64,000 bases of DNA, taken from NCBI RefSeq assembly GCF_011745365.1, contig NW_024468911.1:490759-554758 (forward strand), read 5' to 3'. Under the pieces are notes generated by a model. That model was given only the letters and a program-made list of their open reading frames with translations. It was not told the origin of the DNA and searched no databases. Position 1 is the stretch's first letter. Each line of letters opens with the position of its first letter. Below, piece by piece: positions 1 through 11,309 of this stretch. The stretch comes from Cryphonectria parasitica EP155. Taxonomy: Eukaryota; Ascomycota; Sordariomycetes; Diaporthales; Cryphonectriaceae. A program made the position numbers and the translations under genes.

Positions 1-855
1 GTGTTGGCTGCCGCATTGTGACAGTCACTGCAGTACATACTTTGGTGTTTGTGTACCTCTTTCGCATCCTCTCCCCTCCTTCTTTTGTCTCCTTCCTATC
101 GACGATCTTCCCACCATAACCGATCCGAGCTGCGAGTTGACGCATTTCAACGGACCCGCTCTTATAATTCCAACAGAGACTCTTTTTATATAGCTTGGCA
201 GGAAGTGTCGACAGGTCTCCCCCAAGCCTGCTTACCTGTCTATTAGTATGCCGCCTGCGAGTCGAGCCACCCAGCCTGTACGAGCGCGTACTGTGCTCCT
301 CCAAGTTTTGTGTTTCTGTTTGCGTCCGCCCCCCCCCCCCCCCCCTTTCTCTCTCTATTTATTTCTATGCAGAGAAAAGCACACGAGAACGACAGTGATC
401 TGCATCCCAAACTCACCCCCTCCTCCCCCACGCTCGCTCCACCTGCGATGTCCTCTGCAGCCTGAGCAGAGTCTCCACCGATTCCTTTCTCTCTCAGGTA
501 AAAAGCATGACATAAAAGAAGGTGCATATATCATCGTACCAACTGGATGTGCAAAAGTGGGAACCAGTGGGTTCTCTCGCTCATTTGTACATGAAGTATG
601 TCGTATGGAGACGTGGTACCATGCGTGTTTATTTGTGTTGAGTGGACTGCAGAATGCATGCCCGACTTTCTGGGTCCTGGGTCCTGATCTTAGAATCAAT
701 CATATATTCTTTGGACCCCCTTCACTAGTTCTTGTCCTGTGTGGCCACTCTTGCTTGCCAGGAAAACACGGCCCTCTCGCTTTAGGCGGCTTCTACGGTT
801 CAGCAGAGAAAGGACCTGTCCTGTATTCACAAACCAAGCCAGCCCGGCAGACAAC
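1..855. other. Intergenic / upstream region of the amino acid permease
   Basis: I see no convincing gene here. The stretch holds AT-rich TATA-like sequence around 174-195, a run of 17 C at 329-345 and pyrimidine-rich sequence at 410-500. Open frames are present but show low-complexity Pro/Ser/Arg composition typical of pyrimidine-rich DNA read by chance. It probably contains the promoter and 5' UTR of the permease gene that starts at 856. Confidence 0.6.
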
Positions 856-1119
856 ATGGGCTCAAGTGAAGAACACTCGACCGAGAAGTCGGTGCCTCCC
901 TCTCCGACCAACGGTGATGTTGGCGCGGGTGTCCTTACGGACCATGGCGCGGAGAGTGAGCTGCACAGGCGTCTGAGCAGCCGGCACGTCACCATGATTG
1001 CGCTTGGCTCATCCATCGGCATGGGTCTCTGGCTCGGTAGCGGAACCAGTCTGGCCAACGGCGGCCCGGCTGCTCTCTTCATCGGCTGTAGGCATTCATC
1101 CTGTGTCGTGAGGTGGCGG

Positions 1120-1150
<31 letters not shown>

Positions 1151-2802
1151 CTTGCTGTTTGACGACGTAGAGAGAGATTGGCTGACAAGGGGACGCCTCA
1201 GACATCCTTTCCGGAACCATGATCTGGTCTGTCTCGCAGTCTATCGGTGAGATGGCCATCATGTACCCCCTACCCTCGGCCTTCGTACAGTGGACCAATA
1301 AATTCGTCGACCCAGCCGCCGGCTTCGCGCTGGGCTGGTGTTACTGGTTCTCCTGGTGGATCACCATTGCCAACGAGCTTGCTGGTCTCGTGACAGTGCT
1401 GGGCTTCTGGGAAGGGAGCAGCAAGATACCCACGGGAGGTTGGATTGCTATTTTTCTGGTCGTTATAGTGCTTGTGAATATCTGCGCTGTCAACTACTTC
1501 GCCGAGACCGAGGTCGTCTTCGCAGCCATCAAGTTCGGCTGGATCTTCGTCATCATCATGTTCGTCTCCCTTGGCTCTGACGTAAAAGAAAAAGAAAGAA
1601 CCAAAAAACATGGAAAGAGAAGAAGAGTCCTGCTGACATGAAAGCCGACAGCACCATGATTGTCATCTCCGCTGGCGGCGCACCCAAGGGCGGCCCAATC
1701 GGGTTCAAATACTGGGACACAACTCACGGCTTCACCAACGGCTTCAAAGGGTTCCTCGACATCATGCCCACCTGTATCTTCGCCATGTCCGGCTCCGAGG
1801 CCTGCGGTCTCGTCGCCGCAGAGACCGAGAACCCGCGACAGTCGGTTCCCAAGGCTGTCAACTCCATCTGGATCCGCCTGGGTCTCTTCTATGTCGTCGG
1901 CTCGCTCATGATCACCATCACAGTCAGCCCATACAATGAGAATCTGTTTGGCGGCACGGGTACAAACGCCTCGCCGTTCGTCATCGCCTATAGAGATTCT
2001 GGTCTCGAGCCTTTGGCGCACATCATGAACTTCATCATCTTCATCTCCGTCTTGTCCACGGGCAGTATCTCGGCATACTCTGGTGCCAGGACTCTCGTCG
2101 GCCTCTCTGAGATTGGCATGGCTCCCAAGGTCAGTCTGCTTGACGCCCTATGTCTGCTTTCGTATCCCCGACATCTGCCCACAGACAGAATCTTGTTTGC
2201 TGACTTTTCTTCTCCCTTTTCTGGCTTTGTAGAAAATGAGGAAGGCCGACAGGATTGGGCGTCCCTGGTGGGCTCTCGTGCCGACACTTATCATTGGTGG
2301 TGGTCTTGCGTTCCTCAATGTCGACCAGACTGGCACGACCGTGTTCACATGGTTCTCCAACCTGACGTCTCTCATCACCCTGTTCGGATGGGCCATGATC
2401 TGCTTCTCCCACATCAGGATGCGGCACGCATGGAAGGTGCAGGGCCGCTCCGTCGACGAGCTGCCCTGGAAGACCTGGACGTTCCCCGTGGCTGCTTGGT
2501 GGGGGCTGGGCTGGTGCATCCTTCTCGTCATCGCCGAATTCTACCTCAGCATATGGCCCCTTGGCGACTCCCCGAGCGCCAAGAACTTCTTTGCCAACTT
2601 CGTCTCTATTATTGCTGGCGTGGTCATCTGGCTCGGCGCTCGCCTCTACTACTACCTGACAGAGAAGTCGGGCTGGTGGGTTAACTCTCGCACCATCGAC
2701 CTTGACGCAGGCCGGCGGTTCTACTCGGCGGATCAGGTTGAGGATATCGAGAACAGTGCAGTTGACAAGAAGGCGTTCGGCTGGATACGGAGGAAGATCT
2801 GA
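856..2802 (+). CDS. Amino acid permease, APC superfamily (YAT family)
   Basis: A plasma-membrane amino acid:proton symporter of the fungal AA_permease type. The model has four exons (856-1087, 1202-1559, 1652-2129, 2233-2802) and encodes 545 residues, the normal family length. The N-terminal cytosolic tail is followed by TM1 with the family signature around IALGSSIGMGLWLGSG, and later segments include SGTMIWSVSQSIGEMA, TCIFAMSGSEACGLVAAET and WFSNLTSLITLFGW, all conserved in this family. Splice junctions restore GYILSGTM across intron 1 and IIITMIVISAGGAP across intron 2. Intron 2 uses a weak GTTCGT donor with a good CTGAC branch point 12-15 nt before its acceptor. Intron 1 carries a (GTT)n repeat. 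Family knowledge supports amino acid uptake; the substrate cannot be told from sequence. The start is the first ATG in frame before the conserved domain with no stop between. Confidence 0.93.
1121..1149 (+). repeat. (GTT)n trinucleotide repeat inside permease intron 1
   Basis: About nine GTT/TTG units in a row lie inside the first intron of the amino acid permease (1088-1201). The intron is otherwise ordinary, with a GTAGGC donor and a CCTCAG acceptor. Confidence 0.9.
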
Positions 2803-3187
2803 GTTGACTGTACGACCCGCGATGGAAACCTGCTGTCACATCAATTGGCATTGTTCACGTCATTGAAAACCCCTACAGTACGCGTAAGATTGTATGCGGA
2901 CACACTTACCTTTTGTGTGTCTTAATTTACACCCTTATAAACCACCAAAGGAGTATGAAAGCCTACTAGGCACCTTTATCGATTATGTCATGTTGAATCT
3001 GGCCTTGAATATGCAGTGTAATTAGGAGGCGAAAGGTCAGGATCTTGTCGCGCCCCAACGGTGTGCCATCAAAAGTCGCAGGCTATCTTGGGGCGTTATC
3101 CACTCTTCACCGACCTAAGTGTGCCTTTGCGCTTCGTATCTTTGCGGAGAATTCCACTTGACCACGGAGTGTCTCCTGCGAATCTCT
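2803..3187. other. Convergent intergenic spacer
   Basis: This 385-bp spacer lies between the 3' ends of the permease (+) and the sugar transporter (-). It presumably holds both 3' UTRs and polyadenylation regions. I see no gene or strong repeat. Confidence 0.7.
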
Positions 3188-4976
3188 TCATGGCCTCACT
3201 TCGATCTCCTCTGCCCCTTCTCCCTTATCCACCTTTTCGTCAAGATGCATGTTCAGCGCGTGTTGCCCAGGGATGACTGTCCTGCCACGAGATGCGAAAA
3301 CGCCGCCGGTGAAGCCCTTCGTAAACAAGAGAGGTATATCCTCCAACTCTATGCCTTTCGTCTCCGGGTAGAAGAAGAACACCATAGGGATGAAGAAGGA
3401 ATTCAAGACAGCAAAGACGATAAAGGTACGCCACCCGATGTTTTCTACAGTGTCATGGGTGGTGTCAGCGAGCAGGGAGAGACAACACCAAGTAGCGAGA
3501 CAGACGGGAAAGAAGTGGTTATCACTGACCAAAAGAGATCGGGGTGATCTTGACTACGGCGAACACCGCCATCCAGTTCCAACCAGACGCGATTGCTTGC
3601 ATTCTGGACCGTACACGCGTTGTCGAGAGCTCGGAGGGGTAGAACCACGGCACGGGAAGCCAGCCGATGCCGTAGCAGAGCTGAAAGATGAAGATGAATG
3701 CGACGGCCGTATAGGCTGCTCCCTGGGTTCCGACCGAGAGCAAGATCGTGACGGCGATGAAGCACAGGCACAGCCCCGCTGAACATAGCATAAGCAGGGT
3801 CCGCCGCCCGTATCGATCCATCAACAGGACCGGAATGGCTGAGCCGACCAGATATGTACACTGAGCGCACCCACCGAGGATCAGTGATAGGTTGCGAGTC
3901 AGGCCCATGTCATTTTCGAGGATGGAGGGCAGATAGTAATTGATCATGTTGGATCCGCTGAACTGCTGGCCCAGCTGGACCGAGATGATGAGCAAGAGCC
4001 GTCGCAGATTTTGGGCCTCACCCCATGTGAACAGCTCCCTGATCCTGAACGGGCCGTCCTTGTGCTCCTCTTCCAGACCGGACTGGATGTCAAGGAGGGT
4101 CTTGCTGACCTGGGCGTCGTCTAGAGGCCTGTCCGTGATAGCCGCAATGACGGCCCTCGCATCCTCGTGCCTGTCGTGCGCGACCAGCCAGCGGGGTGTC
4201 TCTGGTAAGCCGATGATCTGAAAGATCAAAAATATGGCGAAGACGGCCTGGAAAGCGAAAGGGAAGCGGTAGGAGAAGGAGGATGCCCCGGAGAACGAAG
4301 CACCATAGTCCAACCAATAAGCTTGAGCACGAAAGCTTTCTTGTTAGCCTTCAACAGCCTCATCTTCAGAACCAAATAAAATATCGAGGAAGGCCATCAT
4401 TGTGCAGGGGAGAGGGATGGGTAAGGGACTGCGCACCTATCACAACTCCGAGTATGGTCACTGTCCCCTGGAGCGTCAACAAGGCTCCTCGAATATTGGC
4501 AGGTGAGCACTCGCTCTGGTAGACCGGGGCTGTCGAGGAGTTCATGCCGTTTCCGAAACCTGTTACTATGCGACCCACGAGCAGCTGGGGAATGGTAAAG
4601 GAGGACGTGAGGATGGCTGCGCCGATGATCATGATAGCGCCACCGACCATGAGCATCGTCCTGCGACCATACTTCTCGCCGATAAAGTAACAGGCGATAG
4701 ATCCAAACACACAGCCAATGTCGTACAGGCCGGTGATGTCGCCCTGCATGGCAGCTCCAGGGTCGTCAAAATCGTGGGCAAAGGCATTGTTGGCACCGAT
4801 GATGCCTGACATGACACCTGTGATATTCAGACGTTAGGGGTCAGCCATTTGGATCAAGTGTTCGTGCTGAACCCTTTACCTTGATCGTAGCCTAGCAACA
4901 AAAATGCCTGGCAGGAGGCGGCCGTGATAGCCACGATGAGCTTCCGCCCCCGGAAGTTGTGTCTCCAAAGATACAT
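3188..4976 (-). CDS. MFS sugar porter (hexose/lactose permease-like)
   Basis: A 12-TM sugar:proton symporter or facilitator of the fungal sugar porter family. Four exons read on the minus strand: 4976-4880, 4817-4437, 4321-3530, 3444-3188, giving 508 residues, typical for the family. Family signatures seen in order: GEKYGRR in the TM2-3 loop, GRIVTGFGNGM, YQSECSPANIRG, YWLDYG restored across intron 2, LPETPRWL after TM6, QLGQQFSGSNMINYY at TM7, MDRYGRRTL, and YPETKGIELEDI at the end of TM12. Introns are 62, 115 and 85 bp with GT-AG ends, and all junctions keep phase 1. The ATG at 4976 precedes a short basic stretch and TM1 (LIVAITAASCQAFLLLGYDQ). The substrate is not determinable. Confidence 0.92.
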
Positions 4977-7949
4977 GTCGCCGGATCGATATGTTGGTGT
5001 TTGGCCAAGATACGAGACTCGATAGAGGGCATCTGTGTAGGGTAACGGTGCAAAGTTCAGATCAATATTGACCCTCAAGAATTGTTGCTTTTTCTGTCTT
5101 CTTAAGCTCGTCATTGATTGTCCCGAAGTTATATCAACCCACAAAAGTACCTGGCAGCTGGGGCAAAGTAGTAAGCAGACCAGCCTCTGACAAAGACAGT
5201 CTTGACGATGAGAACCCCTGGCATCCTGCTGCGTTTCTGCTCTGTGTAGACACCGAGCATTACTGGACTTGCTCACAGGTAAGCCAGGGATAGCAGTTGT
5301 CGCTGTGGTTCGGGGCTGCCTCCCCACCCAGACTTGCAGGGAGTTCGCTCCGCTGCACGCTTTGTGCTGCATGCGGAGTGCCAGCGGCTGCACCGAAGAG
5401 GTGATGTCTCGGGTGATCAACCCCCCGAAGTGCCAGTTCTCATACCATTGCAAGCAAACTTCTTTCAAAAGAGAGTAGAGCATGATACTTCGACATACTT
5501 GACATTTGATCTTGTGGAGGTGTCACTTGACAGTCTGTCGTGATGGGTTTCAACGAAAGCCAAAATCAGAAAAGAAAACCAAATCACGGCGCACACTGCC
5601 TCGAACACGGTTGGCCTTGATGATTGCAAGTGGCTTCGGCTCCAGGACGACTATCTGATAGCCTCATGGCGTCCTTTTCGTCCCGACCAATGTGGATGTC
5701 CGAAGACACTCTGTCACTTCTCTTTCCCAAACGTCGAGATGTCTACCTCCAAGGGCGAGAGCGTTGACCGGCTTACGGTATTGGTCATGTCAGCATCAAT
5801 CTTGCGACATCGACTTGCCTCTTGGACACTCTAGCATATCATTGCTGCTCGCCCGACGTGGATGTTCTCCCAGGACGTCCTTGTCGACGAAGTCATGTGG
5901 AAACCTTGACCGTATGACCTTCAACCCCCGAGCAGGTGTTGACGTGTAAGTCGTCCGTTGGCATCGTCTTTTTTGACGGGGACGACTGGCAGGCACATGG
6001 CTGTTGGAACTCGGTGATGCATGTTTCTCAAGTCCAGGGAGCGCGTAGGTCGAGATGATGTTTGAATAGTTGTCCAAGCCAAGTCGGAGAGTAGAGACGG
6101 GTCCGGAGAAGGTAAAAAAGGTTGACATGTTTTTTGACCTCGCCCTATATGCTGTTATAGCCCTTTGCTCCTTCTCCACGTCAGGCCACTGTGCACATGA
6201 TCTACGACTGAGCATGTAGTGGCCATGGATGGCAGGCGCAGATAGCACTCGCGTAGGTGCTACTCATTACGATACTATGTATATATGGAAGGTGCTGTCT
6301 TCTGTGCATACATACTATCCGTGACAGCTCAGCGCTTTACCCAATCAGGTTTGAAGCCAAGCCACACCCGCCTACGCCACGATTGCCTCATCAGTGGCTA
6401 AGGCCTGAACGACGTCAACGGGTTCGCAGGGGTCCGACGGCCAGCTCCTCCCAAAACAATATTTCTTGATGCATACCACAACAACAATAACAGCACGGGG
6501 TCAGACCGAAGAGCTCGCCAACCCAGCCCAAACTCAGACAAACCAGACCGGGCCTGGCAAAGTGCCCGACAAAAAGGCCAGGCTGAACATCGATCGATGA
6601 TGATCGGCCCAACTTTAGCGCCCGGGGGCTGTTCAGGGCGTACACAACAAATAAAAACCTGATTTGTCGCCACGGCTCGGAAACAAGGACTGCATCAAAA
6701 AGTCTGGTCGTCGAATGAGCGTGTATCATGTATATTCCAAGGCCAATCGACCAGCATCATCTTTCAGCGCCACTTGCCCAGCTTTGGGGCACCCAACCTC
6801 CTCCGGCCCACCACAAACTCGCACACCAAAGTCATAGTACGTCCATCTTCTCAGAGTGCTTGGACTGCAGCACCATGTAATCTGCCTGTCTACTTACAAG
6901 GTTATGTTAACGTGGGCACTAGGACGCCAATCACTACCCATAATTGTTCATATCCCCATCCATCCATCACGCTCATCCCCCTTCCTGGCTCCACCATCCA
7001 ACTTCTCTGATATTCCCCCCGCGCAATCACCCCTGGCCAGTCAGCAAACATGATGTCAGTCGGGGCTCACTACTATGGTACGGTATACTATTGTCATCAT
7101 AGTCTGGGGTAATAGCCCTGGCCAACCCACACGCGGCTCTCGCTCACCTATCTGTGTGTTTCTTTTCTGCTATCTGGGCCGTTGGTGTCTTTTGATGACC
7201 TCGGGGCCTAGATGAGCTATCTACAAGGTCTGTCTGATCGCTCGGGAGCTGCTTGAATTGGTAATTTCATCGCCGCCACCATCATTCTTTATCCGTGACC
7301 TACATTGTCCGCCTGGAGAAGGCCGAAAGGGCCTAGCAGAAGAGTGGAAGAAGAAAAGGAAGGCCCTCATGATGAAACGTGTATTGATATGACAGGAACT
7401 TTGTCGTTGATTCTCTGGAGTAGGTCATTCAGAACGTCTTCACAACGGTGGGGAAAAGATCGGTATCGAGTGTACCCGAACAGATCAACATCAAGACACG
7501 GCAGGTCTCGCCAAATTTGGGAAAAGGCCATGTATGAAATTCCATCTCTTGGTCCTCCAGGGGCTCTCTCGATTCTGCTGTATGACCTCATCCCCCTCTG
7601 GAAACCCTGTCTTGACGAATCGAACCGATGCAACGCTTGTTGTTCATCCACCACACCACACAGGCACAAGTATCCTCTCAGCGTTCTCCTGTCTATCGCC
7701 CCCCCGTCTCCCTCCCCCTGGAGTTCCTTTTTGCATGGTGGCAATATCACCATGAGCAGTAGTGGTTGGGCCCGTTGTCCCTTGGAAAGACTAGTTTGTT
7801 CTGTCATGGTCCCCCCCCAATGGCACATAATTACATAGTACATGCTTATAATTATACCCATCACGAAAGAATTCATTACATATTCTATATTGTTAGCTTC
7901 AGGGTCCTCTTGACCGTTTTGGTTTCCCCCTTCTGCTTTCTCCCGCATC
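4977..7949. other. Divergent intergenic region between sugar transporter and kelch protein
   Basis: This 3-kb stretch lies between two divergently transcribed genes and must contain both promoters. Open frames here are short, overlap on several strands and show no recognisable domain. I see no tRNA, no long repeat and no transposon ends. Pyrimidine-rich sequence (about 7660-7730 and 7900-7950) directly precedes the kelch gene start. Confidence 0.6.
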
Positions 7950-10941
7950 ATGTCCTCTGAAGAACTATCTCACTTTTCTCATACCATTCTCGCCGATACT
8001 CGTCGGCCAGGATTTCACCAGCGGAACACACAGGACCGCCTGCGTGAGTCTACCAGGTCGCCACCTATGCCTAACAGCAACATCAAGAAGAACCGGAGGT
8101 CCGTCTTCAGGGAAGTGGGCCTCATCCCAGACAACGACTGCGCCACCGCTCTCATTGTCGAGGAGCCTATCCAGGAGGCGAGGAGGGAACCCGCTAATAG
8201 ACTGCCGCCGCTGGATACGAGGTCTGCTGAGCAAGGTTCCACAACTGCTCACGTGCACGAGGAAGAAGAGGAAGAAGAAGAAGAAGGAGATATTGAATCT
8301 GAGAATGGCGGACATCGGGACGATGACGAGATGACGGGCCAACAGCAGCAGCAGTCGTCCCCATCTGAAGCATCTTCGTCGACGACACAGTCTCCTACGA
8401 GCAAGACGCCGTGGTACGCCAAGCTCGCAGCAGGGAGAAGACCTCGCGTGAGGACAGGCGGCTCGAGTGCACCGCCGTCTCCCGTCCTTAGTCTGCCCAC
8501 CATGACCATGCTTGCCCTCGCCGTTGCTCTCGTCGCTCCACTGGTGAGTCGGAGCGACCACGATCCCGCTGGTATTGTGGACGCAGGTCCCATCTCCATC
8601 AGGACAGACAGTCCGACAGACGTGTGTGCTAGATGGGCACAGCAAAGTAAGTTTGACACTGAGAAGGGGGGGGGGGGGAGGAAGAGCGGGAGAGCATCAG
8701 CATCTGCAGGAAGTTGTTGTCGTTTGTCTTGTTCTTGTTCTTGCTGTTGTTGTTGATGATGATGATGATTATAATAATGATGATGGCATCACTAACCACA
8801 ACCTTTTCCACCCTTCTCAGCTGCCCTCCTGAACGGCACCTTGTTCATTTATGGAGGCGAGGCCAAGACGAGCGAGGACCAGGTGAATAACACATGGAAC
8901 AATGACTTCCTCACCCTGGATCTCACCTCCTCTTGGGACGCAAGCTCGCCCGCCCTGACTGGCCTGGCCCAGCCCAGCGGGCCCCCAGCCGTCTCCCTGG
9001 GTTATCTGTGGAACGACTACAACAACCTCTATCTTTACGGAGGCGAGTTTGCCGACAACCCTTATGTCGAACCAGCCGCGGTGGCCACCTGGAAGTACGC
9101 CATCAGCTCGGCCACGTGGACCGAGTATACAGACCTCGTGACGTCGGCTGGCAACAACTCGGCAGCCGGCGGCGTGGCCCTGCAGCGAGCAGCAGAGGGC
9201 GCCGGCGTGAGCGTCCCAGAGCTGGGGCTGAGTTGGTATTTCGGCGGCCACCTCGACGACTCCACCACGCCCGGTTGGAGCGACCAGGTCGCGCGCGTCT
9301 ACCTCAAGAGCCTGCTCGAGTTCACCCACCCAGGCTACACCAACGATGCCGTGTCCTCGCTGTCGGGAACAGGCGCACCTGCCGCGGGCGTCTACCGAAA
9401 CATCACGCAGGGCGGCCTGCAGACCAGCACTGGCTTCGGCGAGCGTGCAGACGGCGCGCTGGTCTTTGTCCCTGGCTGGGGCGCCTCGGGCGTGCTGATC
9501 GGCCTGGCAGGCGGCACGGAGAGCGAGTTCACCAATGACATGTCCACGCTGGACGTCTACGACATTGCCAGCTCGCAGTGGTATCACCAGCAGTCGACGG
9601 GCACCGCCCCAGGCGTGCGGGTGAACCCTTGTACTGTGGTCGCCAGTGCGCCAGACGCGAGTAGTTTCCAGATCTACTTGTTTGGCGGCCAGAATCTGCA
9701 ACCTGCTGTGAGGTTTCGCCCCTCTCTTCCCTACTCCTCCTCCTCTTGGGCATTATTAGCAGTCTTGCTAACGAGCATTCATCTACACGCAGGGTGATCA
9801 AATCCAGTACGATGACATGTACATCCTAACCATCCCCTCCTTCACCTGGATCGGCCCCATTGCCCACTCTGGGTCCTCGATCCCCTTTGCGCGTGCAGGT
9901 CACACCTGTAACCTCCGCGACGGACAGATGGTTGTCGTGGGCGGCTTCAACACGACCGTCACGACCTGCGACAGCCCTGGCATCTACGTCTTCAACGCCT
10001 CGTCCTTGGAGTGGGCCTCGTCCTTCACAGCGCTCAGCCCCTCGGACGATCTGGACGCCGGGAATACCGTTCTGGCCGACAGCTATGGATACACCGTCCC
10101 CGACGAGGTTGTCAGCGTCATCGGCGGCAACCCCTCTGGCTCAGCCACCGTGACGACCCCTGCCGCGAGCGCCACTGGAGGACCTTTTGCCACGGGGAAA
10201 CCACCCGTCTACACCATCACCGCCTCAGGGTCTACAGCCACCATTACCTCGCCGGGCCAGACTGGCGCCTCCTCCAGCGGCAGCGGCAACGGCGGCGTGG
10301 ATGGTGGTCTCGTCGCCGCCGCCGTCATCGCGTGCCTCGCAGGCGTGTCGGCCGGTTACCTGGGCTACTGCGCTTGGCTGTACAGGCGACAGGTCCGCGC
10401 GTACAAGACCCATCTCGCCGTCACAAACCGCTTCCCTGCGCGATCCGCCAGCCACGGCAGCTTCGGCCGCATGCTGGCGTTTGGTCGAAAACCAACAAGC
10501 AAGGGCTCGCCCCGGCACGCGCGGGAGATGAGCGAGAAGCAGGCGTGGGCGGCAGCGGCAGCAGCAGCAGCAGCAGGTGGTGGACACAAGCGAGACGAGA
10601 GCGGCTCGTCGAGCGCAGGCGGCGAGTCGTTTGGCTGGGTCGGCAGGGGCAACAACCTCCTGGACCCGACCACCAGCAAGGCGACGCCGACCAGCACCGG
10701 GTCTCGGCCGAGCCCGTGGAGCATGTCGGGCGAGGACAACGCAGCCGGCAGCGGGTCGTACGGGTCTGGAGGTGAGGCGAGCGGCGGGCGCCAGAGGGCG
10801 GGAAGCGGAAGTGGTGCTAGCACGTCGAGCTCGACCGAGGGTTTGCTCGAGGGCAGGGAGCCGAGTTTCTTCTCTGTCATCCTTGGCCCTAGGAGGGCTC
10901 TGAGGGTGGTTAATGGCCTGGAGGAGAATGAAGGATACTGA
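7950..10941 (+). CDS. Kelch beta-propeller membrane protein ('cell wall anchored protein' type)
   Basis: Three exons (7950-8646, 8821-9707, 9793-10941) encode 910 residues. A Ser/Glu-rich N-terminal region of about 180 residues includes a RRSVFREVGL motif and an acidic Glu run. It is followed by a hydrophobic segment (TMTMLALAVALVAPLV), then a galactose-oxidase/kelch propeller with repeated YGGE, FGG, IGLAGG and VVGGF blades. A second membrane segment (VAAAVIACLAGVSAGYLGY) follows, then a basic stretch and a Gly/Ser-rich tail with an Ala run. This layout suggests an extracytosolic propeller between two membrane segments. Similar fungal proteins are annotated as cell-wall-anchored kelch proteins without known biochemical function. 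Intron 1 (174 bp) is repeat-rich, with G13 and TGA repeats; its phase-1 junction restores QQTALLNGTLF. Function in surface adhesion or cell-end polarity is only inference. Confidence 0.88.
8666..8778 (+). repeat. Simple repeats in kelch intron 1
   Basis: A run of 13 G at 8666-8678 is followed by TTG/TTC repeats and a (TGA)n/(ATA)n stretch at about 8740-8778. All of it falls inside intron 1 (8647-8820) of the kelch gene. Confidence 0.85.
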
Positions 10942-11309
10942 AAAAAGAGTTACGACGACGACGACGACGACGACGACGATTTGACGGACAATGGCAATCA
11001 TCATTTGGTAACAAGGGACATGACGAAGAACAAAGGAGGACACGGGGGGGGGGGGCAAAAGTAACAAAGCTGGGTTTGAAATGATTTCGAGCATGTGTGG
11101 TGCTACGTAACGCAATTGTTTTTTTTTTTTTTTGTGTGTGTGTGTGTGGTTTTCCTTTCTTCCCAAATCTTCTTAGATACCCTGAACACAATTTTTGATT
11201 AATATACTTTGACTTGGTATTGAGAGACGAAGAAAAGAAGAGAAAAACAAACAAAGCACAAAACCCTCCGTCCAAAAAAAACAATGCGCTCATCTCCTCC
11301 TGCCCTTGG
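10942..11309. other. Convergent spacer with simple repeats
   Basis: This is the 3' region shared by the kelch gene (+) and the FAD oxidoreductase (-). It holds a (CGA)n repeat just after the kelch stop (about 10955-10979), G12 at 11044-11055, and a T-tract followed by (TG)n at about 11118-11148. No gene is seen. Confidence 0.75.

Noticed and set aside
248..976. 242-codon frame at the left edge
   Set aside because: Driven by a C17 run and Pro-rich pyrimidine tract; overlaps the permease start in another frame.
1560..1651. Possible frameshift or broken permease gene between exons 2 and 3
   Set aside because: Most GT sites near the end of exon 2 are phase 0 and conflict with the phase-2 acceptor, suggesting a break at first. 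A GTTCGT donor at 1560 is phase 2 and restores the family sequence at its normal length, so the gene is intact.
8817..9701. 294-codon minus-strand frame over kelch exon 2
   Set aside because: Antisense shadow; exon 2 on the plus strand has clear kelch motifs and proper splice junctions.
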